Assembly: GCA_026874595.1 (NCBI GenBank)
Contig: CM049310.1
Coordinates: 76,189,056 to 76,253,055, forward strand
Reading direction: 5' to 3'
DNA length: 64,000 bases
Source of the DNA: Sipunculus nudus
Taxonomy: Eukaryota; Annelida; Sipuncula; Golfingiida; Sipunculidae
Program-made: the position numbers and the translations under genes
Part shown: piece by piece, positions 57,001 through 64,000 of the stretch
Layout: each line of letters begins with the position of its first letter
Position numbering within the stretch: position 1 is the first letter of the stretch
Notes under the pieces: model-generated
The model's database searches: none
Seen by the model: only the letters and a program-made list of their open reading frames with translations
Told to the model about the DNA's origin: nothing

Positions 57001-57315
57001 TATACCACACACTGCATAAAATATAAAAGTTGTGCATGAAAATTTCTTCAAATCAAATTATTTTTTCAGGCGGAAAAGGCATTGAACAGGGTCGGAAGGG
57101 CAATAAGAACCCCAAACAAGGTCAAGGTCATGAGTGGGTCATCAGCGTCAAATTCAAGAATACCCGTTGACCTCTCTCCTGTTTTGACGTTGAATGACAT
57201 TGACCAGCGCCGTGATTACGCAAAATACATTTTGCACCAGCGACTGGATGGAGTGGCAGTGCGGCACAAGAACGAGCTCAAGAAAGTGTACTTACCATAC
57301 ATTGAAAATGCTTAA
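35973..57315 (+). CDS. TTC28-like TPR-CHAT protein (17 exons)
   Basis: Joining 35973-36062, 38295-38504, 39215-39392, 40786-43219, 43811-43977, 46162-46383, 48832-48979, 50157-50329, 51139-51242, 51883-52108, 53187-53272, 53804-53961, 54486-54600, 55540-55608, 56195-56271, 56646-56724 and 57070-57315 gives 4782 nt, 1593 residues plus stop; all phases agree. Residues 31-145 hold three TPR-like units and about 190-560 hold some eight more. A CHAT domain spans about 605-1180, with LLIVPDQILYELPFGIL near 763, CVVIGSPALPN near 960, LHIATYG at 1024-1030, LVVLSTGWSA at 1072-1081 and GAQCVVTLLWPVPD. The region after CHAT contains two LL.LGF-type repeats as in vertebrate TTC28. Vertebrate TTC28 is about 2480 residues with about 28 TPRs and is linked to the midbody and cytokinesis; this protein is shorter with fewer TPRs, so function is inferred only. 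Active-site residues are lost, suggesting a non-proteolytic scaffold. Confidence 0.85.
36308..36640. mobile_element. Harbinger-like MITE, copy 3 (best preserved)
   Basis: Begins GGCCAAAATAAAAAAGGTAT and ends ATACCTTTTATTTTTTTGGC plus C, a clear terminal inverted repeat, with TTA on both sides (36305-36307 and 36641-36643). A TTA target duplication suits PIF/Harbinger. It is 333 bp, non-coding, and lies in intron 1 of the TTC28-like gene. Confidence 0.82.
38295..38504 (+). CDS. TTC28-like exon 2 (TPR 1-2)
   Basis: Encodes 70 residues, VHQLFESADEAFQAEDYTEA to HDPNNSQ, two TPR helix pairs with the expected Y.EAL...A and AA.Y..LG.Y..A patterns. Acceptor TTTTATCAG, donor GTTTGT; phase 0 at both ends. 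Confidence 0.9.
38930..39120. repeat. repeat fragment related to the array at 19935-20340
   Basis: Two TTAATGAGGTYAGAGG-type blocks about 160 bp apart, in opposite orientation to the array at 19935. Intronic. Confidence 0.4.
39215..39392 (+). CDS. TTC28-like exon 3 (TPR 3)
   Basis: Encodes GYYLQGVAFDNLGQYRESML to GLLQTIP, a third TPR followed by a linker. Acceptor TTGTTTTAG, donor GTTGGT (weak). Confidence 0.88.
40786..43219 (+). CDS. TTC28-like exon 4 (main TPR array and N-terminal half of CHAT)
   Basis: A 2434-nt exon encoding residues 160-971. About eight TPR units are visible, for example ALVNVASLFLEAGDTHRAIV, AYHNIGMLYEMLGDYSVALE and AYGCLGSVYGNLKNKQLALT. CHAT begins near LSRWTMDKVNHVVSQQKGTI. 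A Ser/Thr-rich stretch of roughly 130 residues (about 820-950) lies between YIPSLFVLDKALQ and CVVIGSPALPN, larger than in a minimal CHAT domain. Acceptor CATTTTCCAG, donor GTGGGT. Confidence 0.93.
43811..43977 (+). CDS. TTC28-like exon 5 (CHAT)
   Basis: Encodes LFLHDKPWSPPSKLFSAQEE to TATVLHI, the segment with the GEAATK motif that precedes the CHAT histidine strand. Acceptor GAATTTTCAG, donor GTAAGT. Confidence 0.92.
44740..45560. repeat. tandem array with GGTGGCGCCACC core, intron 5
   Basis: Cores at about 44742, 44890, 45022, 45167, 45295 and 45430 (about 140 bp apart, with alternating subunit types, so a higher-order period near 275 bp). Blocks include CACTGCAGAGATATGAGTGA, GCAGACAAACAGATGG and AAAGCTATCCAAGGGCTACA. 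Distantly related to arrays at 7195 and 61175. Confidence 0.8.
45770..45860. repeat. short tandem repeat, ~19-bp unit
   Basis: About five copies of CTCTATTATGGACACAC with changes. Confidence 0.75.
46162..46383 (+). CDS. TTC28-like exon 6 (CHAT active-site region, residues lost)
   Basis: Encodes ATYGCLNEGYLVLAPNPERS to GAFITAG. With the preceding exon it forms LHIATYG, where active CHAT proteases have a His at the Tyr position, and LVVLSTGWSA, where they have a Cys at the Gly position. Acceptor GCTGTTTGCAG, donor GTTTGT. Confidence 0.92.
46786..48831. repeat. 52-bp minisatellite derived from the exon 7 splice acceptor (~39 copies)
   Basis: Each unit reads TTGACCCCCACAG, then GTGCTCAGTGTGTGGTGACT, then GTTTACTGTATGTGGTGCA. 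The first two parts equal the 3' splice site and the first 20 coding bases of exon 7 at 48832. Spacing is exactly 52 bp over most of the array. Variant units (TTTACCTCCACAGGTGCTCAATG; TTGACCCCCACAGGCACTCAGTG) alternate in a higher-order pattern of about 155 bp towards the right end. Regular 60-codon readings on the - strand are products of the period. Confidence 0.95.
48832..48979 (+). CDS. TTC28-like exon 7 (CHAT)
   Basis: Encodes AQCVVTLLWPVPDVVLEKFY to IKQDD after the split Gly codon. The A-G-A-Q-C-V-x-x-L-WPVPD segment is strongly conserved in TTC28 and CHAT proteins, so this is the genuine exon and not part of the array. Acceptor GACCTCCACAG has a poor pyrimidine tract and the last array unit supplies it. 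Donor GTATGG. Confidence 0.9.
49085..49312 (+). mobile_element. possible old tRNA-type SINE
   Basis: Contains TTGGTTAGAGAGTGGGTTAGA, like a tRNA A box, and 100 bases later TTGCCTTATGGCATTGGGCA then AGTCAC, a motif seen in the tails of several ancient SINE and LINE families. No clear B box or target duplication. Confidence 0.3.
50157..50329 (+). CDS. TTC28-like exon 8 (end of CHAT)
   Basis: Encodes RFSEVTYWSPFVVIGKDVHI through a Pro-rich PLSPPPRTPV linker. The W..F.(V/L)IG pattern is the last strand of CHAT. Acceptor CCTTTTTGTAG, donor GTGAGT. Confidence 0.9.
51139..51242 (+). CDS. TTC28-like exon 9
   Basis: Encodes LEDLVVLLEKVQQCVSQLLA to QLISL, probably helical, equivalent to the LLHLVEKSL segment following CHAT in vertebrate TTC28. 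Acceptor ATTTTTTCAG, donor GTAAGT. Confidence 0.88.
51883..52108 (+). CDS. TTC28-like exon 10
   Basis: Encodes LDGALKRLHVRNLNQHTVKL to EALCAMQ, with LLKLLGFHFQ, the first of two similar repeats after CHAT. Acceptor CTGTTTGCAG, donor GTAACA. Confidence 0.9.
52260..52345. repeat. short interspersed AAAGTCAGGGAA-type repeat
   Basis: Variants of GTCAGGAAAAA recur four times within 85 bp in intron 10. Low complexity; no class assigned. Confidence 0.35.
53187..53272 (+). CDS. TTC28-like exon 11
   Basis: Encodes IILHPETAQAIQELLPIEQD to LVDV. Acceptor TATTGTTACAG, donor GTAAGT. Confidence 0.88.
53804..53961 (+). CDS. TTC28-like exon 12
   Basis: Encodes MCITKNASDLQLKTSDTSVK to FSHVTPN, with KFLTSLGYHQIGLLL, the second LL.LGF-type repeat after CHAT. 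Acceptor CATTTTACAG, donor GTAAGC. Confidence 0.9.
54486..54600 (+). CDS. TTC28-like exon 13
   Basis: Encodes KLLAACLQLFISLSCHKSVA to GQMSQ; the helical segment matches the ALQSLLSLF region of vertebrate TTC28. Acceptor TTTACTTGTAG, donor GTAAGA. Confidence 0.88.
54853..55156. mobile_element. Harbinger-like MITE, copy 4 (interior inverted)
   Basis: Starts GGCCAAAAGAAATAAAAGGT then ATGGTTCTCAGGCAC and ends at a T-run and GCCTATTG. The interior matches the reverse complement of the copy at 36308. A further fragment with TGATTTCTAAAAAGAGTGCC lies at 55438-55503. Intron 13. Confidence 0.65.
55540..55608 (+). CDS. TTC28-like exon 14
   Basis: Encodes 23 residues, PAGSPADAVKLPSLTPLILP then RNQ, Pro/Ser-rich. 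Phase 0 at both ends. Acceptor GATTTGTAG, donor GTAAGT. Confidence 0.82.
56195..56271 (+). CDS. TTC28-like exon 15
   Basis: Encodes VRMSTPWFSTAEVPDEMDEK to KLAR. The MDEKMKLAR stretch fits the conserved (I/M)DEK motif near the C-terminus of TTC28. The acceptor ends TCTGTAAG, an unusual AAG; donor GTAAGA. Confidence 0.8.
56646..56724 (+). CDS. TTC28-like exon 16
   Basis: Encodes ASDLNSEYRKHLTRAKTWHE to KPQ. Acceptor TTATCTTGCAG, donor GTGAGG. A read-through past 56724 stays open to 56922 but would lose the last exon. Confidence 0.82.
57070..57315 (+). CDS. TTC28-like exon 17 (C-terminus)
   Basis: Encodes 81 residues from AEKALNRVGRAIRTPNKVKV to YLPYIENA and TAA. Basic then acidic, with a helical segment DQRRDYAKYILHQRLDG. 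Acceptor ATTTTTTCAG. Confidence 0.88.
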   Translation, partial: AEKALNRVGRAIRTPNKVKVMSGSSASNSRIPVDLSPVLTLNDIDQRRDYAKYILHQRLDGVAVRHKNELKKVYLPYIENA

Positions 57316-57895
57316 TCCCCCCGACACTCATTTGAAGTGTGTAATGATACACAGGTGCACCGATATGTCCATTATGGTTCAGAGTCAGATATCATATTGA
57401 TATCACCATATGACTTTGTTAGGGCTGGGACTATACCAAATATTCAGGATTATCATTTTATCTGACACTGCAATCATATGGTTAATGTCTCTGTATTATC
57501 ATTATGTCATGATATGCATTTTTGTCGACAGTTTTGATACACAAACATTCTCTTTTAGGATTATTACCAGAAGATAATGGCACCTGTATCAATACCTGAA
57601 ACTATAATGTATCATACCATGTATCATATTGTGAATGAAGTATAAATATGTTATATTGGAAGATAATGTATCATTACTGCTTAAATCCTTACATAAAAAA
57701 GCTATATCCAATAGGATAAGTATTGACTGTGATATTTTTACAGATGTTTTATATATAAACAGTATTTTATATGTTGTGGAACATATGTGATGTATACATT
57801 TTAATACTTTTTAAGCCTTCACGACTTGCTGTGCTTTCTAGTGGATTTACAATACTTGTGCTGTTAAAAAAAAATAAAGATTAAAGGCTCTCTCC
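57316..57895 (+). other. TTC28-like 3' UTR
   Basis: Non-coding sequence from the stop codon to the poly(A) signal. It contains repeated ATTATCATT- and TGATATC-type motifs but nothing assigned. Confidence 0.55.
57873..57878 (+). promoter_or_regulatory. poly(A) signal AATAAA of the TTC28-like gene
   Basis: AATAAA 558 bases after the stop codon, followed by AGGCTCTCTCC and a T-rich stretch. Confidence 0.6.
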
Positions 57896-58404
57896 TTCTT
57901 TTGATAGAATTTTAACGCAAACACCCATACATATTGTCATTCCCACATGTAGAAATTTTCAACTGGCATTGTTCTTAATCAATTCAAGCACATGACTTTG
58001 GGCTATAAGTAATTAATTTATTGAAAAAAGTTGATGGTTTGTAAAATCTAAAAAAAATTAAAAGCTCTGAGAACTTTGGCATGCTTGGATGTGCTGTGCC
58101 TTTTTTTTACTTGAATTCAGCTGAGTGTCATGGCCTATGGGCCATTTGTTTATTAAAGCTTTGTTGATTAAAATGATAGGCAAATATTTCTCATATATAG
58201 CCAAGGTAAGGTAGGTTTTCACAGTGCCTCATCCATTTGGTGTTTTCTAAGTAAAATGTTATATAAGTTATTAATATTTAATTAAACATTGAAAATCCCC
58301 CTTCTCTGTACCATCTACTGCCTGGCTAAGACGAGCATTGTAGCCAGGCCAAGATGCTGTGTGACCAGCCACTGAATTTTCTTTAAAGCAATTTCTAGTT
58401 AAAA

Positions 58405-58690
58405 GTTGTGGAGCATGGTAGCATAAAGGTTGGGGATGCTGCACTTGTGACCACAAAGTTGTGGGTTCAGGTCCCATTCTGACAGACCGCCGTCTGTGCA
58501 AAGACTCCTAACCAATGTCTTTACCACAAGCATGTGCTCTCTCAACCCAGGAGGGAATGGGTACTGGTCATGGGCGGAAGGCAAATGTAAAACAAATAAG
58601 CTTATAGCACCTGTTATGGCTGCTTAGGTTCTCCCCATTGGGCCAAGAGAAGCTACAAGAATGAACAGTATAAACCCCAACCTTTACCTT
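58405..58690 (+). mobile_element. tRNA-derived SINE, second family
   Basis: The head has an A-box-like TGGTAGCATAAAGGTTGG and a B-box-like GTTGTGGGTTCAGGTCC, 40 bases apart, followed by GACAGACCGCCGTC and a body ending in an AACCTTTACCT region. The body differs from the SINEs at 27735 and 34533. Confidence 0.6.
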
Positions 58691-58699
58691 CAAAAAGGG

Positions 58700-61170
58700 A
58701 TATGTCCTTTCACTTAGTATGTTTACTTGTCAGGGAGTTTAGAATGGAACATCAATCTAAAGGTACTTGACTGATGTAATTTTACTTTGTTGTGAATATT
58801 TTATTGACGTCTGACTAATATAACATTCATCTTGATACAAGTTTTTGGGATTGAACACAAGCATGGCTAATTAGTCGCTCTTTCCCTGACCATTACATAT
58901 ATGTAAACATTACCAGATAATTGAGAATGAAAATGTGTCCTCTTAAACATGGTAATGATCTTCATGAACCTGGTAACATTTAATATTGATGCCAATCCTG
59001 GAAAAAGGGGTCGGTTACATGAAGAATACACAGGGAATGTAAAGAAGAAAAAAGTGTAATATGGATGGTTGGATGTTATGATAATTAAAACAGGTGTTGA
59101 TTTTAATTTTTTCATATGTAATTTCATGTAATTGTACCTGCGCATGGTGGTGATGTATTGTTTTCCTGCTTGGTTGGTTTGACTGTTAGCAGGTTTACAA
59201 CAAAAGTTTATGGAGAGATTTTGATGAAATTGGGAGGAGGGTTAGGGTCACACCTGAGGAATGTGTGAAACAACCCATTAAATGTGTGAGGTAATCTGGA
59301 TCACCATAATGTTTTCAATTCAAGGGGGTCTGTACTAACTTGAGATAGGGCAATATCTGTTGTCCCTGCCAGGAATTGGGGTCATTCATTGGTATAAGAG
59401 ACCACATTCACTCACTGGAATGTTTGATTAGGAACCTGGTGGAGGTATCCATGTGGGCTCAGACTTATACGTGGAAATTTATGGTACATACTGAGTTTTG
59501 CTGATAAGATCAGTGTCATCATGATGACTGCACCTTGATATAATTCATTTTAGATTCTATGATGATATATTAAAATTAAATGTTTTGACATTTATAAATC
59601 ATTTGAGTATTTTCATACCTTAACATTTACAATTACTTGAGGGTTTTATAGAGGTACAGTACCAGTTTCCCTGCCAGATCAAACACAGCGCTGCAACTTT
59701 CTTTACTTTGCAGCACCTTATGACTGGTTGGTAAAATAAGTATAGTTATGCAGCGTTGTGTTGCACAGTATTTGTTGTCGCTGATGCTTCAGCCTGTGAT
59801 ATGTGATAATATAAAGAACTATGCATTCAAGCTTTAACAGTATAGTTTTACAAAAAAGATATTACCAATATATTGCTTGCCTGTGATATTAATCCTTGTG
59901 CCTTGTATTTTTTGCTGTATTTGCTCTGGTCAAAATAAAGTTTTTTGGTTACAATTAATAGTTTTCAGTATTTTGAAAAAGCAGACGTGTTTTCCCAGAA
60001 AATACATGGAGTGCTGTGATAAACGGGCCAACTTTTTGGTTAAAAAGATAAAGATTTTCTTTGTTCTAAAGTAATCATAATACATCTTTTTTTTTGTAAA
60101 AATAAATATTTACACAGTTTAATACTGTAAATGTGTCTCGATGAAAAGTAAATAACAAATCAGTGGTTTTATCCTGCAATTTGATTTAAAGGATTAAGCG
60201 ATGAGTTAACAGGCTGCAATTTTATATATGCAAGAGGACTTCTGCAAACCTGGTTAGCAATTGGACTCGCCATGAGAAATAAACTTGCCAGGGTAATTCC
60301 AAATGTGAAGGCTTTTATAGAGGTAATGTTTATCATACACATTACACACCAAGCTGATTTGGGCAACAATTAACAAAGTTAAAAGGAATTAATCAGGAGC
60401 AATATTATTCCTATTCTTTCACACTGTTAATTCAGTTTTGCTTTTTACACAGTATCCCAGCAAAACCATCACAGCACACAGTCTCATTTTCTTCTCATAC
60501 AACTGTTTAATACCTTGTTATAGCCCTGTGTGTTGGTGAACACAGTCTGTTTACCATAACGAGGCCGGAGGTCCGATAAAGAGGGGCAACACACGGTGTT
60601 TCACCCATCAGGAACATGTATTACATTTTTTGGGCCAAGTCAGTCTGGGCATCTCCTGGTTGGCACGTGTTATGGCTCCGCGCAGCACACGGCCCGACGC
60701 ATTGTGTTTATGATGACATCTGCTAAAGCGCCTGGTTCACTGTTTTTAACACTCGTTTACAGGAGTAAGCAAATTGTTTCAAGACAATATTTTTGCTGGT
60801 ACAGATTTATTTTAAAGGGAAGAAGCTATTTTTCATGTTAACTCAACATGATTTATAGGTGATTGGGCCCCTTTAAACTATCATATCATCTAAAGCATTA
60901 GAGAAATCCTGTTTGAACACAGTCTCCATTTTTAGCTTGAGCAGATGTATGGGCCACGTGCACATTCAGATCTGTAACATGCAACTATAACATGGTGGAT
61001 AGTTGAGTGCACCATAGCAAAAATTTTAATTAGTCCTAAATGTTTCATTTCACATAATTTTAAAGAAACTAGAATATGGGCAGTTGTATATGTTTATCTG
61101 CGCACAAATCACAGAGGCATGGGTAATTAAAGCAAGGCATTGAAAAGGGCATTAATGTATTCTACAAAAT
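58700..61170. other. gene-free interval
   Basis: AT-rich. A short CpG-richer patch lies at about 60555-60740. An open stretch on the - strand at 60230-60330 would encode a hydrophobic peptide but has no firm splice context. No gene is called. Confidence 0.4.
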
Positions 61171-61174
61171 CGGG

Positions 61175-61800
61175 AAGTTAGGTGGCGACACCTGTCTGGT
61201 TAACTAGAAGAATCCAAGATGGATAAACATGCCTAATTTCAGACCAATACATTGAACCACTTCTGAGATATGAGCAATTTTCAATGAAAAGCAAATGTAT
61301 GGATGGATGCCACACGAAAAAGATTGCAGGTGGCACGACCAGGCTTATTTGTGAGATGGTGGTATCCAAGATCTATGAATATGCACAATTTCAGCCCAAT
61401 ACTTTGAACCACCCACTAAGACAAACAGATGGCAAATGCATTGATGGACGCCACACAAAAACCATTGTAGGTGGTGCCACCTGTCTCGAGAATGAGATGG
61501 AGTGAACCAAGATCTATGGACATGCACAGTTTCAGCCCAATACATTGAACCACCCACTATGACATACAGATATGGCAAATGCATAGGTGGATGCCACACA
61601 AAACCATTGTAGGTGGTGCCATCTGTCTCGAGTACAAAATGGAGAGATCCAAGATCTATGGAAATGCAAAATTTCAGCTCAATATATTGAACCACTCCTG
61701 AGATATGGGCTGTTAGCTAAAAGACACCCATATTCATACTGCTCAAAAAGGATTGTAGGTTGTGCCACCAGTCTTTATTACGCACAAATACATAGGTAAC
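61175..61800. repeat. tandem array with GGTGGCGCCACC-type core, ~143-bp unit
   Basis: Cores at about 61180, 61328, 61467, 61610 and 61754. Between them: CCAAGATCTATGGACATGCA, TTTCAGCCCAATACATTGAA and CCACTCCTGAGATATGGGC, the reverse complement of the array at 7195-8400. Confidence 0.82.
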
Positions 61801-62029
61801 CAAATATCTATGCCAGGTTTTGGAAAAATCAATCCAAGGGTCTCAGCAGAGTTCTCTTGAAATGAACTCCACGGCAGCAGAACCCATACATAGTACCCGG
61901 ATACAATAAAAAGTTAATACTTTATTTTCCAGCCATAAACATTATTTTGTAGCCATTAATTGGCCTGGTGACCAATGGCCAGCACACACCCAACATATCT
62001 TGGTCTAGTTTTATACTCTTCAGTGAAAT

Positions 62030-62401
62030 ATTTTTACAAGGTGCATTTTGTTTGGGCCCATTATTTCAGTTCCTTACGTCTGACCTAATTTTTGGTATGT
62101 ATGGAAGAATATGCATACTAAACATGATAAAAAATAGATCAGTGGTTTTAATATTAGGCAGTCCTGAAGTGTAACAATGAGTTTTTAATGGAAAATGGAG
62201 GTTTTTCCTTAAAATCTCAAAGGAACAAAGTCCTAGTGACCCAATCTTCTGTACGGAAGGAGATTTTGGGGACATCTAACTGTATGCAAAATTTTGGTTT
62301 TGGTTAAAAAAACATGCCCTGTTAACGGACGGACAGCTGGACGACCGACAGACAATGGACCACTACTATTACTCAGATGACTTATAGTCAGCTGAGCTAA
62401 A
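62030..62401. mobile_element. truncated 3' end of GCTCAGCTGA-family transposon
   Basis: GTTTGGGCCCATTATTTCAG, GGCAGTCCTGAAGTGTAAC, GGGGACATCTAACTGTATGC and the terminal ACTCAGATGACTTATAGTCA then GCTGAGC match the modules at 17390-18694. Confidence 0.75.
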
Positions 62402-63430
62402 GATGCCTCAAGGTCATCCATAAGTTAACATCATTTTGGCATTATCCCCTCTGTGACCTTGAAAATGTGTCAAGGTCATCCATATTCAAACTTGACCCAG
62501 CACGTCATGAGGTGCATTATTGCTGCAAGTAAATTTCACCAGGTAACTGTCCCTCAAATTCTTGTTATTACATTAATATCATTTTAGCATAATCACCTCT
62601 GACCTTGAAAAATGTGTCAAGGTCATCGATATTCGAACTTGACCTAACCCTTTATGAGGTGCATTATTGCTGCAAATTGAGTGACTGCCTTCTTATTACT
62701 GTTGAGTTATTAAGTTAATTTCATTTTGGCATGATGGCCTCTGTGACCTTGAAAATGTGTCAAGGTCATCCATATCTAAACTTGACCAAGCCCATCATGA
62801 GTTGCACTATTGCTGCAAGTTTGGTGACTGTCCCCGAAATTCTTGTCGAGTTATTACGTTAACATCATTTTAGCATTATCGCCTGTGACCTTGAAAAATC
62901 ATCACTGTCATCCATGTTCAAACTTGACCTAGCCCTTCATAAGGTGCATTATTGCTGCAAGTTTTTTTTACTGTCCCTTAAATTTTTGTTGAGTTATTAT
63001 GTTAGCATTATTTTAGCATTATCATCTGTGTCCTTGAAAAATGTGTCAAGGTCATCAATATTTGAACATTGCCTAGCCCTTCATTAGGTGCATTATTGCA
63101 ACAAGTTTTGTGACTGTCTCTCAAATTCTTGTAAAGTTATTGTGTTAACATATTTTAGCATTATTGCTTCTGTGACCTATAAAAATGCCTCAAGGTCATC
63201 AAATTCAAACTTGACCTTGCCCTTCATAAGGTGCATTATAGCTGCAAGTCTGGTGACTGTCCCTCAAATTCTTGAGGAGTTATTTTGTTAAGATCATTTT
63301 AGCACTATTGCAGGTGACCTTGAAAAAATGCATCAAGGTCATCCATATTTTAACTTGACCCAGCCCTTCATAAGGTGAATTATTGCTGCAAGTTTGGTGA
63401 CTAACCCTCAAATTATTGGCGAGTTATCAT
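62402..63430. repeat. tandem array, ~141-bp unit, ~7 copies, rich in AAGGTCA half-sites
   Basis: Units contain TGACCTTGAAAAATGTG then TCAAGGTCATCCATATT, CAAACTTGACC, AGCCCTTCAT.AGGTGCATT and ATTGCTGCAAGTTTGGTGAC. Starts of TGACCTTG fall at about 62452, 62608, 62745, 62885, 63030 (degenerate), 63173 and 63314. Confidence 0.88.
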
Positions 63431-64000
63431 GTTTAAAAATGTGCTGCAGACTGACGTAAAGACACTTATAATACATATGTCCCAGGCGACTTCCTTAATT
63501 CTATCCTGCAAAAGTATTTGACTGGATTGTAAATGAAAGTCAACCAGAATTCTATTTTGCAAATTGGAGATATGGAAAATGGCCAAGAATTTCAAGAATT
63601 AAGCAAATGGGTTAATATGATCCAATTCCATGTATATATACGACGGAATGTCACACCAAGAAAAATAACAAACTTAAACAATTGTAGATGCAACTGTTTT
63701 ATTGAGAAAATGTGCATCATCATACACTGTACACAAGTAAAATTTATGTAGGTATTTAAGAAATATATACAACTTTATGACTGGAGCCACAAAAAGAATA
63801 CCTATGATTCACGAAGTATCAGATGGCTTTATTTTCATTTTACACGACATCATTTAAACTTACACATCTCCCCTTTATATTACAAACAATCCTATCACCA
63901 CCCAACCTCCAAATTGTGTATGATCTAATAAAAACATGCAGAGATCAGTGACATGCAAATGTCTCTGCTGAATATTAATTTTAGTCTAAGAATAACAACA
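63431..64000. other. gene-free end of window
   Basis: AT-rich sequence with no exon, RNA gene or repeat recognised. Confidence 0.45.

Noticed and set aside
60169-60369. Hydrophobic 66-codon frame on the - strand
   Set aside because: It looks like a membrane segment but lacks convincing splice sites or a recognised family; it may be chance in AT-rich DNA.
60555-60841. CpG-richer patch with an 81-codon + strand frame
   Set aside because: No splice context, no motif and no promoter element could be identified.

Overview
The window is animal nuclear DNA. Genes are intron-rich with GT-AG (and one GC-AG) introns, the background is AT-rich, and most of the sequence is interspersed and tandem repeats. 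The mix of tRNA-derived SINEs, short inverted-repeat transposons, many tandem arrays with a period of about 140-150 bp, and a TTC28-type TPR-CHAT gene suggests a lophotrochozoan, most likely a mollusc (perhaps a bivalve). The species assignment is inference only.

Three protein-coding genes can be read with confidence. (1) DCAKD, dephospho-CoA kinase domain protein, + strand, four coding exons between 8922 and 13276, 229 residues, phases consistent throughout. (2) A torsin AAA+ ATPase of TOR4A-like layout, - strand, one coding exon 21738-23183, 481 residues, with a long N-terminal tail and one membrane segment. (3) A TTC28-like TPR-CHAT protein, + strand, seventeen coding exons from 35973 to 57315, 1593 residues, with every splice phase closing and a poly(A) signal at 57873. 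Its CHAT domain has lost both catalytic residues.

Layout. 1-8400: DNA-transposon remnants (Harbinger-like, pogo-like, hAT-like) and tandem arrays, with one possible exon near 454-673. 8900-13300: DCAKD. 13600-19250: a large cluster of related repeats with a recent 597-bp tandem duplication. 19300-21730: repeats. 21738-23190: torsin. 24587-32242: apparently one long TIR transposon interrupted by a GC-rich island of about 4.9 kb bounded by inverted repeats, and by an 835-bp hAT-like element. 32250-35960: gene-free, with a LINE-like tail and a SINE. 35973-57900: TTC28-like gene. 57900-64000: gene-free, with a SINE and two tandem arrays, one of them rich in nuclear-receptor-type half-sites.

The most striking local feature is a 2-kb, 52-bp-unit minisatellite (about 39 copies) immediately upstream of TTC28-like exon 7. 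Each unit is a copy of that exon's own 3' splice site plus its first 20 coding bases, so the exon sits behind about 39 decoy acceptors. The three genes show no sign of working in one pathway.
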